Shown piece by piece: positions 8,899 through 17,730 of a stretch of DNA of 64,000 nt (the first letter of the stretch is position 1; each line of letters opens with the position of its first letter). The notes below the pieces were generated by a model. That model saw only the letters and a list, made by a program, of their open reading frames with translations. It had not been told where the DNA came from and ran no database searches. This DNA is from Bog-159 sp963738375 (lineage in GTDB: Bacteria; Acidobacteriota; Terriglobia; Bryobacterales; Bryobacteraceae): the NCBI GenBank assembly GCA_963738375.1, contig CAVTWL010000006.1, positions 124,001 to 188,000 on the forward strand, read 5' to 3'. Position numbers and translations under genes: made by a program.

Positions 8899-11800
8899 CT
8901 ACCAGTCGCCCAGCGATTCCAGATAGGCCGCCGACCCATCCCGCAGCCAGCCGTCAAGTTGCGCCGGCTCCTTCAATTGCTGCCCGCGCCGCCGCGCTAC
9001 GGCCACGAAGCGGCACTCCAGTTCGGGAAGCGCTGTCATGTCGCCCCACAGCTTCTCGAACTGCGCTGTCGGAAAAATATCTTCCTGACCCTTGCCCCAC
9101 CGCTTCTTGACGTCTTTTAGCGTGATGTAGGACGGCATCCGCGCCGCGACCGCACGCACGGCTGCTGCGACTTTCGCCTCATTCGCCAGATCCGCGCGTT
9201 CCAGTGCAAATACGGCCAACAGCCGGTCGAGATCGCACCAGTAGGTCGCCGAGTTGTAATACGACAGATCAAATTCGATGCGCTCGTCCGGCAGCGCCAG
9301 ACCTTCCACCAGCCGCAGCCGTCCATTCACCCGCGCGAGCCCCCCCCCGCGGTCTTCCAGTTGCCGCGCGATCACTTCCGTGGTCATGGCCGCGCCCGAT
9401 TCGATGTGCATGCCCAATAGTTCGGGGGACAAGTCCGCGCCGAGCGTATCGACATTGTGCAGCATCAGGTAGCGCAGACGGGGCCGCTCGTCCAGCAATC
9501 GCGCCAATACCCCGTTTAGAAAAAGATTGGGCAGTTCGTACCAATGCCCCACGGGATGCAAGCACTGCATGGGGAGATTGTCCGTATAGTTGGATGCCTC
9601 GCCAGCCTGCTTCGCCCATCCGATCAGGCTCGCGTGTAAACTCTCGCGCACTTTCTGCTTCTGGTCGTCGAGCAGTTGTTGCGGCATTTCTTCCCACGCG
9701 AATCGGAGATCGCGGATCATGGGAATCACTCGCAGCCCGATGTTTCGTCCCGGCGAAAGCAGGAGAGCGCCTGGATACCCGTAATTCCCGGCGGCTGCTA
9801 GCCATTCCGCGATCGCGTCGTGGGTCATGTAACTGGTGGTGATCACGTGCGGCAGAGTTCCGCTCGCGAGGCGGCCGGTGCGGCGGCTCTTGGCCAAGTG
9901 GGCTTCAATGAAATTGCGATGCTTGCCGGCAATTTTGCAAAAAGGATTGAGCGCTTTCACCACGCCCGCGCCTTTGGTCCAGCGGCTTCCGGCGCCGCCC
10001 GCCAGGGTGACGACCGCCGCCAGCCCGTCGGCCAAAGCCTGCATGCCGAGTGCGCGATAGTGGGGGGAGGCCGGCGGTCGAGTCCACAATTTCGCCTGCC
10101 GCCGGATCTTCTACCGTGCTGGTGGCGGGCAGCCGGTTCTGCGCCAGGCCGATGCGCCCGCTGCGCAAATCCGATTGGATCTGCTCATGCTGCGCACGGT
10201 CGAACCCGTAGCGATCCAGCAGCGCCGCCAGGTTCTGCGACCCGTCACCGTCGGCCCCGCTACGTGGCAGCATGTGATCGAACAGGTTCTGCACCATGCC
10301 GGAAAGCTCCGGCGCAGTGCGGCAGGCGCTTGCGAAGCGGTTCAATTCAGCGCGCCGTGCCGGAGAAAGCATCCGCGTCTCCGTTCGCAGCAGCGTCGGC
10401 ACCGCTAACGTGTAATAGTCGGGCGGCATGAGGGCGGCGTCCCCGGCCAGCAACCGCGCGTGCGTGCCTCCCTCGTTGATGCGAAAATCGTAAACCACCG
10501 GCTCCATCGCGAAAGGCACCGCGCGCTCCATCTGGCGCTTGGTTTCGCGCATGATAATTTCCAGCCGTTCCGCCGCCCGCGCCTTCACCGCCGGATGGAA
10601 CAGGAACCCCATGCCGCCGCCCGACATGCCGCCCAGCATCCAAAAGCCCCAGAAATCCGAGCCCATCTCTTCGCGCGCCCGCCGGATCAAAGTCTCGGTA
10701 TAAAGATTCGATGCCCACGGAATGATGGCCTGAATCGGCCCCGCGAAATTCCGTTCCGTGGCCGCGCCGATGGCCGCCACATTTCCCGCGCGCACGTGGC
10801 CTAAGATCTCATCGAGCGTGCGCATGGCTTGCTGGCGTCCCTGCCATTCCGCCTCCGACCGTAGCAGGTATTTCTCCGTCACCATCTCCAGGATCGGACC
10901 GACGTCCTGCGCCATCCCGCCATGCACCAGCACCAGGCTGGCCTGCAGATTCCGCCGCGTTTCGGCCGAGAACTCTTCTTCGCCCAGGATTCTGTGCCGC
11001 GGCAGCAGGCAGCCCCGGCTGATTCCATCTTCCGGGTCGCCCGGCCCCGCGGCGACGCCTTCAATGAGCTTCATCGCCGGCCACAGGCCGCCCGAATCCT
11101 GCCACCCCCCCCCAGATCCTCCGAGCCATTCGCCCAGGATGGCGCGAGCCGCCGCCAACCGCCGGTCCCCCTCCGCCAGGGGACCCGTCAGCGCGTGGGC
11201 CTGCCCCGTAGCCCGCATGCACACCGCGATCAAGGATGCCAGCAGGTTCGTCGAAACCGCCAGCCGCGAGCCTTTCGGAATATCGTTCACGCGGCTGACA
11301 ATCTCAATGCCGTGGCCCGCGCGCCCGGTCAGCACTGCCAGCACATCCGCCAGCGGCTGTCCCGCGCCTTCCATCCCGGGCGGCACGATCCCCGAGGCGA
11401 TCACTGCCGCCTTCAGCAGCCCCAGATAGTCGCGCGCGAAGTCGAATACCTCCGCCAGCGTACCGATTTCCGCCGATGCCCGCAGATCCACGCTGGTTAA
11501 CCGCAGTACCGGCTCGTCGATCACCCGCAACCACGCCTCGACCGGCGGCTTCGGCGCGCCCGCGCCGCGCACGGCCAAATCGATCGAGACATTCAGCACC
11601 CGCGCGCCTTCCGGAAAGTCCATACCCAAAAAGAAAATGTCGCTCCAGCCGCTGTGCGTCAGATCCATGCGAACGGGCGTGGTCTCCCGCAAAATCGGAA
11701 ATAATCCATCGGTCGGCCGCAGCAGTTCCGGACGCAGCCGCAGCGGATAATCGGCCGGATGACCCGTGCGGAACATCCACTGATTGCCGCGCACCGTGCG

Positions 11801-12208
11801 CACGCTGCGCCGCACTTGACCAGCCAGCGTCTGAAACGCGAGGCCCTGATACGCCGCCGCCAGCGCGCTCGAAATCGCCGCGTTCGGCCCGCTCGAACCT
11901 TGCGCACTCAGGAAACCTTCGATGGCTTCTTCGAAGCGCCGCTGCAGCAGATGCTCGTACCCGGCAAACGGAATCCGCCCCACCGCGGCCATGCCTGCCT
12001 TGCCGGGTGCGTGAAACCGATGGATCGCGTAGAGAAAAAACAACGCGCGCACACGTTCGTAGAGATTATCGCTGGCGCGCCGAAACGCATCCAGCGCCGC
12101 GGACTCCTGCTGCAATTCCGTGAGGCTCGCCGCGCGGCAGAAGGCGTCCAGCGATCGATTGCGTAGCGCCGGATCGGCCGCGGTAACAATGTCCGTCAGT
12201 TGGCTCAT
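8899..12208 (-). CDS. GHMP-kinase / UDPGP-type pyrophosphorylase fusion protein (one frameshift)
   Basis: A polypeptide of about 1,100 residues. The start is ATG 12208, five bases after the galU-like stop, with GGGAGGTAG as ribosome site. After an alpha-helical N-terminus (LYERVRALFFLYAIHRFH) comes a fucokinase/galactokinase-like GHMP domain: PVRMDLTHSGWSD, ALLKAAV-type helix, KGSRLAVSTNLLAS where the ATP loop is expected, SGGGWQDSGG, and MSGGGMGFLFHP. The C-terminal ~390 residues are a UDPGP-family nucleotidyltransferase (VTLAGGAGSRWTKGAGVVKA, HVITTSYMTHDAIAEWL, LMLHNVDTLGADLSPELLG). The frame shifts at a C6 run near 10075; deleting one C joins both parts, so a homopolymer error is likely. 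I infer sugar phosphorylation followed by nucleotide transfer; the sugar is unknown. Confidence 0.8.
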
Positions 12209-12213
12209 CCCCG

Positions 12214-13048
12214 CTACCTCCCGGCCGCCGGCATTTCCCGCAGTGCCAGCAATTCCAGCAGTTGCGAAAGAACCTCCTCGCGATCGCATCCGGTCAGCGC
12301 CAGCGCCAGTTGGGCGTTCAGCAATCCATACTTCACGCCGATATCGTAACGGCGATTCGCGCGCTCCAGGGCCAGGTACTGCTCGTGTCGCGCTAAGTCC
12401 GCCAGCGCCGCCGACAAGCTGATCCCTCGGTCCCAGGAACTCCATCACCGCCGGCGTCAGTACGTGCATACCGAAGAAGCACAGGTAGTGTCCTGCACGC
12501 AGCCCCGGCACCACCAGGCGCTGCTCGGCTTCGGTGGGCGTGGGCTTCTCGATCACCGTATCGATGCGGTAAAGGTCCTGGCTTCCCGCCACCCGCTGTC
12601 CGCCCGCCGCTCCATAGCGAGGCAGCAGATTCTCGCGAGTAGCCTGCACCGCCGACACCGCGCAGGACTGCGCTTCCGCCACTTCCACCAACTGTGCCGC
12701 GCAGCTCTTCTCCGTGCGGCTGATATAAAGATGGTCGCCCACCAAATGCAGAAACGGATCGCGTCCCACGAAACCGCGCGCGCACTGGATGGCATGTCCG
12801 TAGCCCAGAGGCTCCGGCTGCGGCACAAAATGCAGGCGGCTCGCGTAATCGCCCGCTACCCGCGAATAAGGCGTCTCGTCGCCAGGGCATACCACTATGG
12901 CGATCTCTTCCACACCGGCGCGCAGGGCTTCTTCCACCAGAATGCGCAGCACCGGCTTTTCCACGCCGTCCCGGTCGACAAGCGTTTGCAGCGGCAGGCT
13001 CCGCTGGTTGGGTCCGGCAGCCGTGATGACCGCCTTACGAATTTTCAT
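12214..13048 (-). CDS. GalU-like UTP-sugar-1-phosphate nucleotidyltransferase (one frameshift)
   Basis: About 278 residues of the GalU-like nucleotidyltransferase family, forming a UDP- or NDP-sugar from a sugar 1-phosphate. It begins KIRKAVITAAGPNQR, the nucleotide-binding loop, then LPLQTLVDRDG, ILVEEALRAGVEEI, PLGYGHAIQCA and FLHLVGDHLY. The C-terminus reads ANRRYDIGVKYGLLNAQLAL in another frame; one extra base near 12434, just after VMEFLG, breaks the gene. It lies immediately upstream of and co-directional with the kinase-pyrophosphorylase fusion, so both probably serve the same sugar-nucleotide route. Being only GalU-like, its substrate may not be glucose 1-phosphate. Confidence 0.82.
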
Positions 13049-13148
13049 GAGTGGTCGCGAGGTCCTTTCCTATTATGCGGCAACGCGAAAAACCGCCGCC
13101 CAAGGAAATGCTATACATCGTATTACGCACTCTTTGCCAAAGGCGCGC

Positions 13149-13652
13149 ATGATAATCCGCCGGTCACTCTCCGCGTTTCACGGCAAGCTACTCGAAACCG
13201 GCCGCTTGGCGTTCCATCACACCTCGGCTGCCACACTAGAAGAAACCGTCCTCCGCCGACCACAGATGCCTGACCGCCGTGGCGCAGGCACGAAAATTCG
13301 CTTCCGCCCTTTGTACGTTGCTTCGCCCCTTACTGCCACAGCGGCGACTCTGGCCGGGGCCGTCGCCAATCCCGTGCCTTTCGCAGGCATCCGACGCACC
13401 CTTCACCTCGATCCCTTCGAGGGTGCCTACAAAACGCCAGCCACGCTCGACGCCTGCCGCATCATCTTGCAGTCCCAAGACGGAAATTGGACCGGTTCTC
13501 TGCAATTCCTCATACTCGTTGGGAAAGTTGAACTGCTCACTGCCATCCAATTGAACCTCTCCGAATCCGTCTACCGCAAGGTCGGGAAATTGACCGGGGG
13601 CTCCCGCGATATCCCCTACGGCCTGGTCGGCGCCGTGCTTGTGCCGCTTTAA
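13149..13652 (+). CDS. Possible small protein of unknown function
   Basis: An open frame of 167 codons from ATG 13149 in a 600-base interval without any recognised gene. Codon choice favours C in the third position, as in neighbouring real genes, and an AAAGG lies just before the start. The product (VASPLTATAATLAGAVANPV, LHLDPFEGAYKTPATLDACR, FLILVGKVELLTAIQLNL) resembles no family I know. The stop is 12 bases before the phosphodiesterase start, so the two could share a transcript. An overlapping antisense frame at 13236-13877 looks spurious. The evidence is codon pattern and spacing only. Confidence 0.35.
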   Translation: MIIRRSLSAFHGKLLETGRLAFHHTSAATLEETVLRRPQMPDRRGAGTKIRFRPLYVASPLTATAATLAGAVANPVPFAGIRRTLHLDPFEGAYKTPATLDACRIILQSQDGNWTGSLQFLILVGKVELLTAIQLNLSESVYRKVGKLTGGSRDIPYGLVGAVLVPL

Positions 13653-13664
13653 GCAGAAAAAGCC

Positions 13665-14384
13665 ATGCGCACCGCCATCGTGTCCGACATCCACGGCAAT
13701 CTCACCGCCTTCGAAGCCGTTCTCGCCGATCTCCGTAAAACCGCTCCAGACCTGATTGTGCACGGCGGAGACCTTGCTGATTTTGGCTCCAATCCCGCTG
13801 CCATCGTCGATCAAATCCGCGATCTCGGCTGGCCGGGCGTTTACGGCAATACCGACGAAATGCTGTTCGCCCCCCACTCACTCAACGATTTCGCGAACCG
13901 CCTGCCGCAACTTCGCCCGATGTTCGATGCCATCGAGGAAATGGCCGCTTACGCCCGTGCCTCGCTCGGTGTAAGCCGCCTCGCGTGGCTGCGCTCCCTG
14001 CCCCGCATCGCGCTGCGGGAATCGTTCGCGCTGGTGCATGCCAGCACGGCATGCGCGTGGAACGCTCCCGCCCCCGATGCCTCCGACTTCGATCTCGCAC
14101 AGGTCTATCAAGCGTTGGCCCGCCCCCTCGCCGTCTATGGGCACATCCATCGACCCTACATCCGGCGCATGCCGCGCCTGACCGTCGCCAACTCCGGCAG
14201 CGTAAGCCTCTCCTACGATGGCGACCCGCGCGCCTCATACTTGTTAATCGACGATTCCGTGCCGGTCGTCCGCCGCGTCCAGTACAACGTGGACCGCGAG
14301 ATCCGTGCCATCACCGCCGCCGCCTTACCGCATGCCGATTGGGTAGCGCGCATCCTTCGCAGCGCGATGCCGCAAGTGTTTTAG
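13665..14384 (+). CDS. Calcineurin-like metallophosphoesterase (YfcE/MJ0936 type)
   Basis: A 239-residue two-metal phosphoesterase. Motifs in order: the metal-binding SDIHGN at residues 7-12, HGGDLADFG, GVYGNTDE, a conserved histidine in FALVHAS near residue 125, and YGHIHRPYI near residue 163. The segment VANSGSVSLSYDGDPRASYL is the usual C-terminal strand region. Proteins of this type hydrolyse phosphodiesters or phosphomonoesters; the physiological substrate cannot be read from sequence. It is cytoplasmic, complete, and ends five bases before the stop of the convergent methyltransferase. Confidence 0.9.
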   Translation: MRTAIVSDIHGNLTAFEAVLADLRKTAPDLIVHGGDLADFGSNPAAIVDQIRDLGWPGVYGNTDEMLFAPHSLNDFANRLPQLRPMFDAIEEMAAYARASLGVSRLAWLRSLPRIALRESFALVHASTACAWNAPAPDASDFDLAQVYQALARPLAVYGHIHRPYIRRMPRLTVANSGSVSLSYDGDPRASYLLIDDSVPVVRRVQYNVDREIRAITAAALPHADWVARILRSAMPQVF

Positions 14385-14388
14385 CGCC

Positions 14389-15411
14389 TTACGCGAGACC
14401 CATCACCACGGTGTGCGGGCTCTTCGGAACCGGCCTTGACGTGATGCCATGGTAACCGGCTTCCACATACATCGCTTCCAATTCCCGAAACGTGTAAGCG
14501 TCTCCACCCGGCGTATTCGCCAGCATGACGAGGCTGAACGCCGCGGCAATCGGAGGCGAAATGCGATCCTCGTTCGGCACGAACTCCAACGTCGCCGCCC
14601 GTCCACCCGGCTTCAGCGCCGCCCTTACCTTCCGCAACAACCCCACGCACGTCGCTACGTCATAATGGTGCAGAAAATTCGTCAGTAGCACAATGTCGTA
14701 AGGGCCGCCGTAATCTACTTCGAACGCGCTGCCCGGCAGCAACCGGTAGCGATCTTCAATGCCGGCCGCTCGCGCATTGTCGTGCGCCACCTCCAGCACC
14801 GCTGTCCAATCCACTGCGGTGATGGTCGCCTCCGCATGCTGCTTCGCCACTTCTATCCCGAAAAGACCATGGCCCGCCGCGATATCGAGCACGCGCACCG
14901 GTCCCCTCAATCCCTCCAATGCCGTCGCCGCCAGTGGGCTGGCCGCCACGCCCACCATCGGCCCCATTCCCTTCGCGAATTCCACCCAGATCGGATTGTC
15001 CGGCTCGACCGATCCCTGGCCCGGCAGGTTGGTGTGCCCGTCGCGCACCACGTCCGCCAGGCGCGTGAATTGCTTGCCGTTCGCCTCGTGCCCTAAAAAC
15101 CGCGCAGCCGATGCCACCGAGGCCGGGGACCGCGGATCAAGAAATATCGAGCTCGTCGGCGTATGGTGATAGCGCCCGCCTTCTTTCGCCAACAGCCCGA
15201 TGACCGTCAAATAGTCGCAGAGAATTCGAACCCCGCGTTCGGACGACCCGCACCGCCGCGCCAGACTTGCCACCTCGCCCGGCCCTTCCCCGATCGCGCG
15301 GAATAAATCCAACTCAATGGCCGCCAGCAGCGCCGCCGATCTTTGATACGCGTTCAAGGTTTCGAAAACTAATTCCGGAGAAGGCGAACCCGCGGGTTGT
15401 GGATGCATCAT
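14389..15411 (-). CDS. SAM-dependent O-methyltransferase-like protein (Methyltransf_2 type)
   Basis: About 340 residues. An N-terminal winged-helix dimerisation domain (ELDLFRAIGEGP, CGSSERGVRILCDYLTVIGL) is followed by a Rossmann methyltransferase domain with the SAM-binding VLDIAAGHGLFGIEVAK near residue 185, ITAVDW, and LLTNFLHHYD. This is the layout of Methyltransf_2 enzymes that methylate small aromatic or polyketide substrates. I chose ATG 15411 because it overlaps the TGA of the response regulator (ATGA); longer frames run into that gene. The three genes sensor kinase, regulator and methyltransferase form one tightly coupled minus-strand operon. Substrate unknown. Confidence 0.88.
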   Translation of the reverse strand: MMHPQPAGSPSPELVFETLNAYQRSAALLAAIELDLFRAIGEGPGEVASLARRCGSSERGVRILCDYLTVIGLLAKEGGRYHHTPTSSIFLDPRSPASVASAARFLGHEANGKQFTRLADVVRDGHTNLPGQGSVEPDNPIWVEFAKGMGPMVGVAASPLAATALEGLRGPVRVLDIAAGHGLFGIEVAKQHAEATITAVDWTAVLEVAHDNARAAGIEDRYRLLPGSAFEVDYGGPYDIVLLTNFLHHYDVATCVGLLRKVRAALKPGGRAATLEFVPNEDRISPPIAAAFSLVMLANTPGGDAYTFRELEAMYVEAGYHGITSRPVPKSPHTVVMGLA

Positions 15412-16115
15412 TCGCTCTTGGGCTCCTGCGCCATGTGAAATTGATACCCGATACAAGGTTCCGTCAAAATGTAACGCGGCTTTGCCGGCTCCGGCTCAAT
15501 CTTCTTGCGCAGCTGATTAATGAACACGCGCAGGTAAACCACTTCGTTGCCATAATCTGGTCCCCACACCGCTTGCAGCAGCCGGCGGTGCGGAATCGGC
15601 GTATTCGCATTGGTCGCCAGATACTGCAGGAGATCGAATTCCTTGCGCGTCAATCGCACTTCCTGGCCGCCCACAATCACTCGCCGCGCGGCATAGTTGA
15701 TCTCCAGCCCGTCTGTTTGCAAGGCAACGGGAGCGGCTTCCGGCGCCAGCGGCGAACGCCTTAACCCCGCGCGTATGCGTGCCAGCAACTCCTGCGTGCT
15801 AAAGGGCTTCGTCACATAATCGTCGGCGCCGGCATCCAGCGCGCCGATTTTATCCTTCTCCAAATCGCGCACCGACAGCACCACGATGGCCAAGTCCCAA
15901 TTCGCCCGGATCGCCCGGCACGCCTCCAGCCCGCCCATACCCGGCATGGCCAGATCCAGCACCACCAGATCGTGCCGCCCGCGCCTCAGTACATCCAGCG
16001 CCTCTTCTCCGCTGCGCGCGTCGTTCACTGCATAGCCCTGCGCTACCAGCATCTTGCGCATCACCCGGCGAATCTGCTGATCGTCGTCCACCACTAAAAT
16101 TTTTGCTCCGCTCAC
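15408..16115 (-). CDS. KdpE-like OmpR-family response regulator
   Basis: 235 residues: an N-terminal receiver domain with the acidic pair in KILVVDDDQQI, the phospho-acceptor Asp in DLVVLDLAMPGM, the switch residue in IVVLSVRD and the lysine in DDYVTKPF, then an OmpR/PhoB winged helix (VRLTRKEFDLLQYLATN, GYQF end). The similarity is closest to KdpE. It starts with GTG at 16115, overlapping the TGA of the sensor kinase (GTGA), and its own stop overlaps the methyltransferase start. No kdpFABC genes are in the window, so the target is probably not limited to potassium uptake. Confidence 0.93.
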   Translation of the reverse strand: MSGAKILVVDDDQQIRRVMRKMLVAQGYAVNDARSGEEALDVLRRGRHDLVVLDLAMPGMGGLEACRAIRANWDLAIVVLSVRDLEKDKIGALDAGADDYVTKPFSTQELLARIRAGLRRSPLAPEAAPVALQTDGLEINYAARRVIVGGQEVRLTRKEFDLLQYLATNANTPIPHRRLLQAVWGPDYGNEVVYLRVFINQLRKKIEPEPAKPRYILTEPCIGYQFHMAQEPKSE

Positions 16116-17565
16116 GTCCGTGCCTCCTGCCGCGCCTCAACTGGCGTGCAGGGCAGCGTGAACAGAAACGTCGTGCCTTCGCCCGGTCTGCTCTTCACCC
16201 AAATCCGCCCGCCGTGCGCTTCCACCACCTGCCGGGCAATCGGCAACCCCATCCCCATACCCGTTAAATGGCCTCGCCCCTGTTTCCCCCGGTAATACCT
16301 CTCGAAAATCCGTTCCTGCTCATCCACGGGAATCCCGGGTCCGCAATCCGACACGCTGATCGCCACCCCGCCATCTTCTGCCTGCGCCCGCACCGTGATC
16401 GGGGTGCCCTGCTGCGAGTATTTCACCGAATTTCCCGCGATTGCCGGATTACCAGCCGGATCAACCCCGCATCCACCGAAACTGGAGGGAGATCCTGCGG
16501 CAAGTCGATCTCCATCTGCGGCGCCTCGGCAAATTCTTTGTCCATCGCCGAGTAAACCAGATCCTCTACCGTATGGAGTCTGCTTATCCAACTCCACGTG
16601 GCCGGCTTCGATCCGCGCCATCTGAATCGCTTCGGCCATCATAGCGCTCAGCCGTCCGCTCTCCTCGTTCATAATTTCCAGCCATTCCGCTGGTCGTGCC
16701 CGGGCGCTTCGCCAGCAAGGCATGGATGCCCGCGCGAATGGATGTCAGCGGCGTTTGAAACTCATGCGCCAGCGCGTCCAGGAGCATGGACTTCAATTCC
16801 TGGTGCCGTCGCGCTGCCTCCGCGCGGCCTGCGGATTCCTGCTTGCGCGCCCGATCCATGGCCAAGGCCACCAGGTTCGCAATCGACTGCAGCGCCGGCG
16901 GAGAAATCGAGTGAGTCGCCGAATCCCAAGCTGCCGGTCCGGATGGCGCCCAAGTGCACTGGAACCAGGGCCGCATAACCTGCGCCTTCCGCGAGGCGGG
17001 CCGGAGCTTGCCGTTTCAGCCAGCGCCGATTCCGTCAACTGTCGCCCCTCCGGCGCGGTAGAACTTCCCGAGGGGGCATCGAAGAAGGCCACCCCATCGC
17101 AACCAAAAATCTCAACCAGCCGGCCGGGAATGCATGCCGCCAACGCGGCCGCCGAATCTGGCCTCCATCAGGCTGCAGCTCAGTCGCATACATTCGTTCG
17201 ATTTCATTGCGCCGCTGGTTCGCCTCCATGGCCCGCTTCTTCAACCGCGCCGATAGATGACTGACCACGAACGACGTAATCAGGAAGGCACACCAAGCCA
17301 CCCAGTTCTGCGGGTCGTCGATTCCAAAAGAAGGCACTGGTGGCAAAAAATAATAGTCCAGACACATCATGCTGAGCGCGGACGCCAGCATGGCTTCCGG
17401 CAAACCCCAGAGCGTTGCCGCCGCCAACACCACCAACAGGTAGGTGAGGGCCGCCGTCATACTGTTCACCGCTACGTAATATTCGTAGAAGGTTGAGAGG
17501 GTGCCCAAGCTCGCGCCCATGATGGCAACGCGCAGGATCACCCGGCCCCACGTTCGTTTTCGCAT
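16112..17565 (-). CDS. KdpD-like sensor histidine kinase (several frameshifts)
   Basis: The start is ATG 17565 (MRKRTWGRVILRV). The N-terminal membrane domain (about four segments; LTYLLVVLAAATLWGLPEA, MMCLDYYFLPP) is the DUF4118 domain of KdpD, followed by a GAF-like segment (CIPGRLVEIFGCDGVAFFD). The HisKA histidine is in LLDALAHEFQTPLTSIRAG and the ATPase domain has NSVKYSQQGTPI, SDCGPGIPVDEQERIF and GMGMGLPIARQVVEAHGG. The N-terminal KdpD/Usp part is absent, so this is a short orphan form. The frame shifts at least five times (near 17165, 16990, 16920, 16690, 16560-16440), yet all domains are present in order. I read this as consensus indels. Its stop overlaps the regulator start. Confidence 0.85.
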
Positions 17566-17616
17566 GCTGCAGTTAGACGTTATTATAAGCCGTTCCGGGC
17601 ACACCGCAATCCGGTC

Positions 17617-17646
17617 TTGACACACCTGTCAATATTTAGTCATACT
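17617..17646 (+). promoter_or_regulatory. Candidate promoter with palindromic operator over the -35 box
   Basis: A perfect -35 hexamer TTGACA (17617-17622) is followed after 18 bases by CATACT (17641-17646), and lies 85 bases before the TonB receptor start. The -35 is itself the left arm of the inverted repeat TTGACA-CACC-TGTCAA (17617-17632), so a dimeric repressor bound there would block the promoter. No regulator gene in the window can be tied to it. Confidence 0.45.
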
Positions 17647-17730
17647 GGTTGCCTCTCACATTCAGAAGCCGGGTAACACGGGGAGAATACTATACTCGCT
17701 TCACTCCACGCGGCACGAAAGGAAACGCCG

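Noticed and set aside
13236..13877. Minus-strand frame over the phosphodiesterase start
   Set aside because: Overlaps a certain gene antisense and shows no family similarity.
15408..17565. A complete Kdp potassium-uptake locus
   Set aside because: Only KdpD/KdpE-like proteins are present, the kinase lacks the KdpD N-terminal part, and no kdpFABC gene is in the window.
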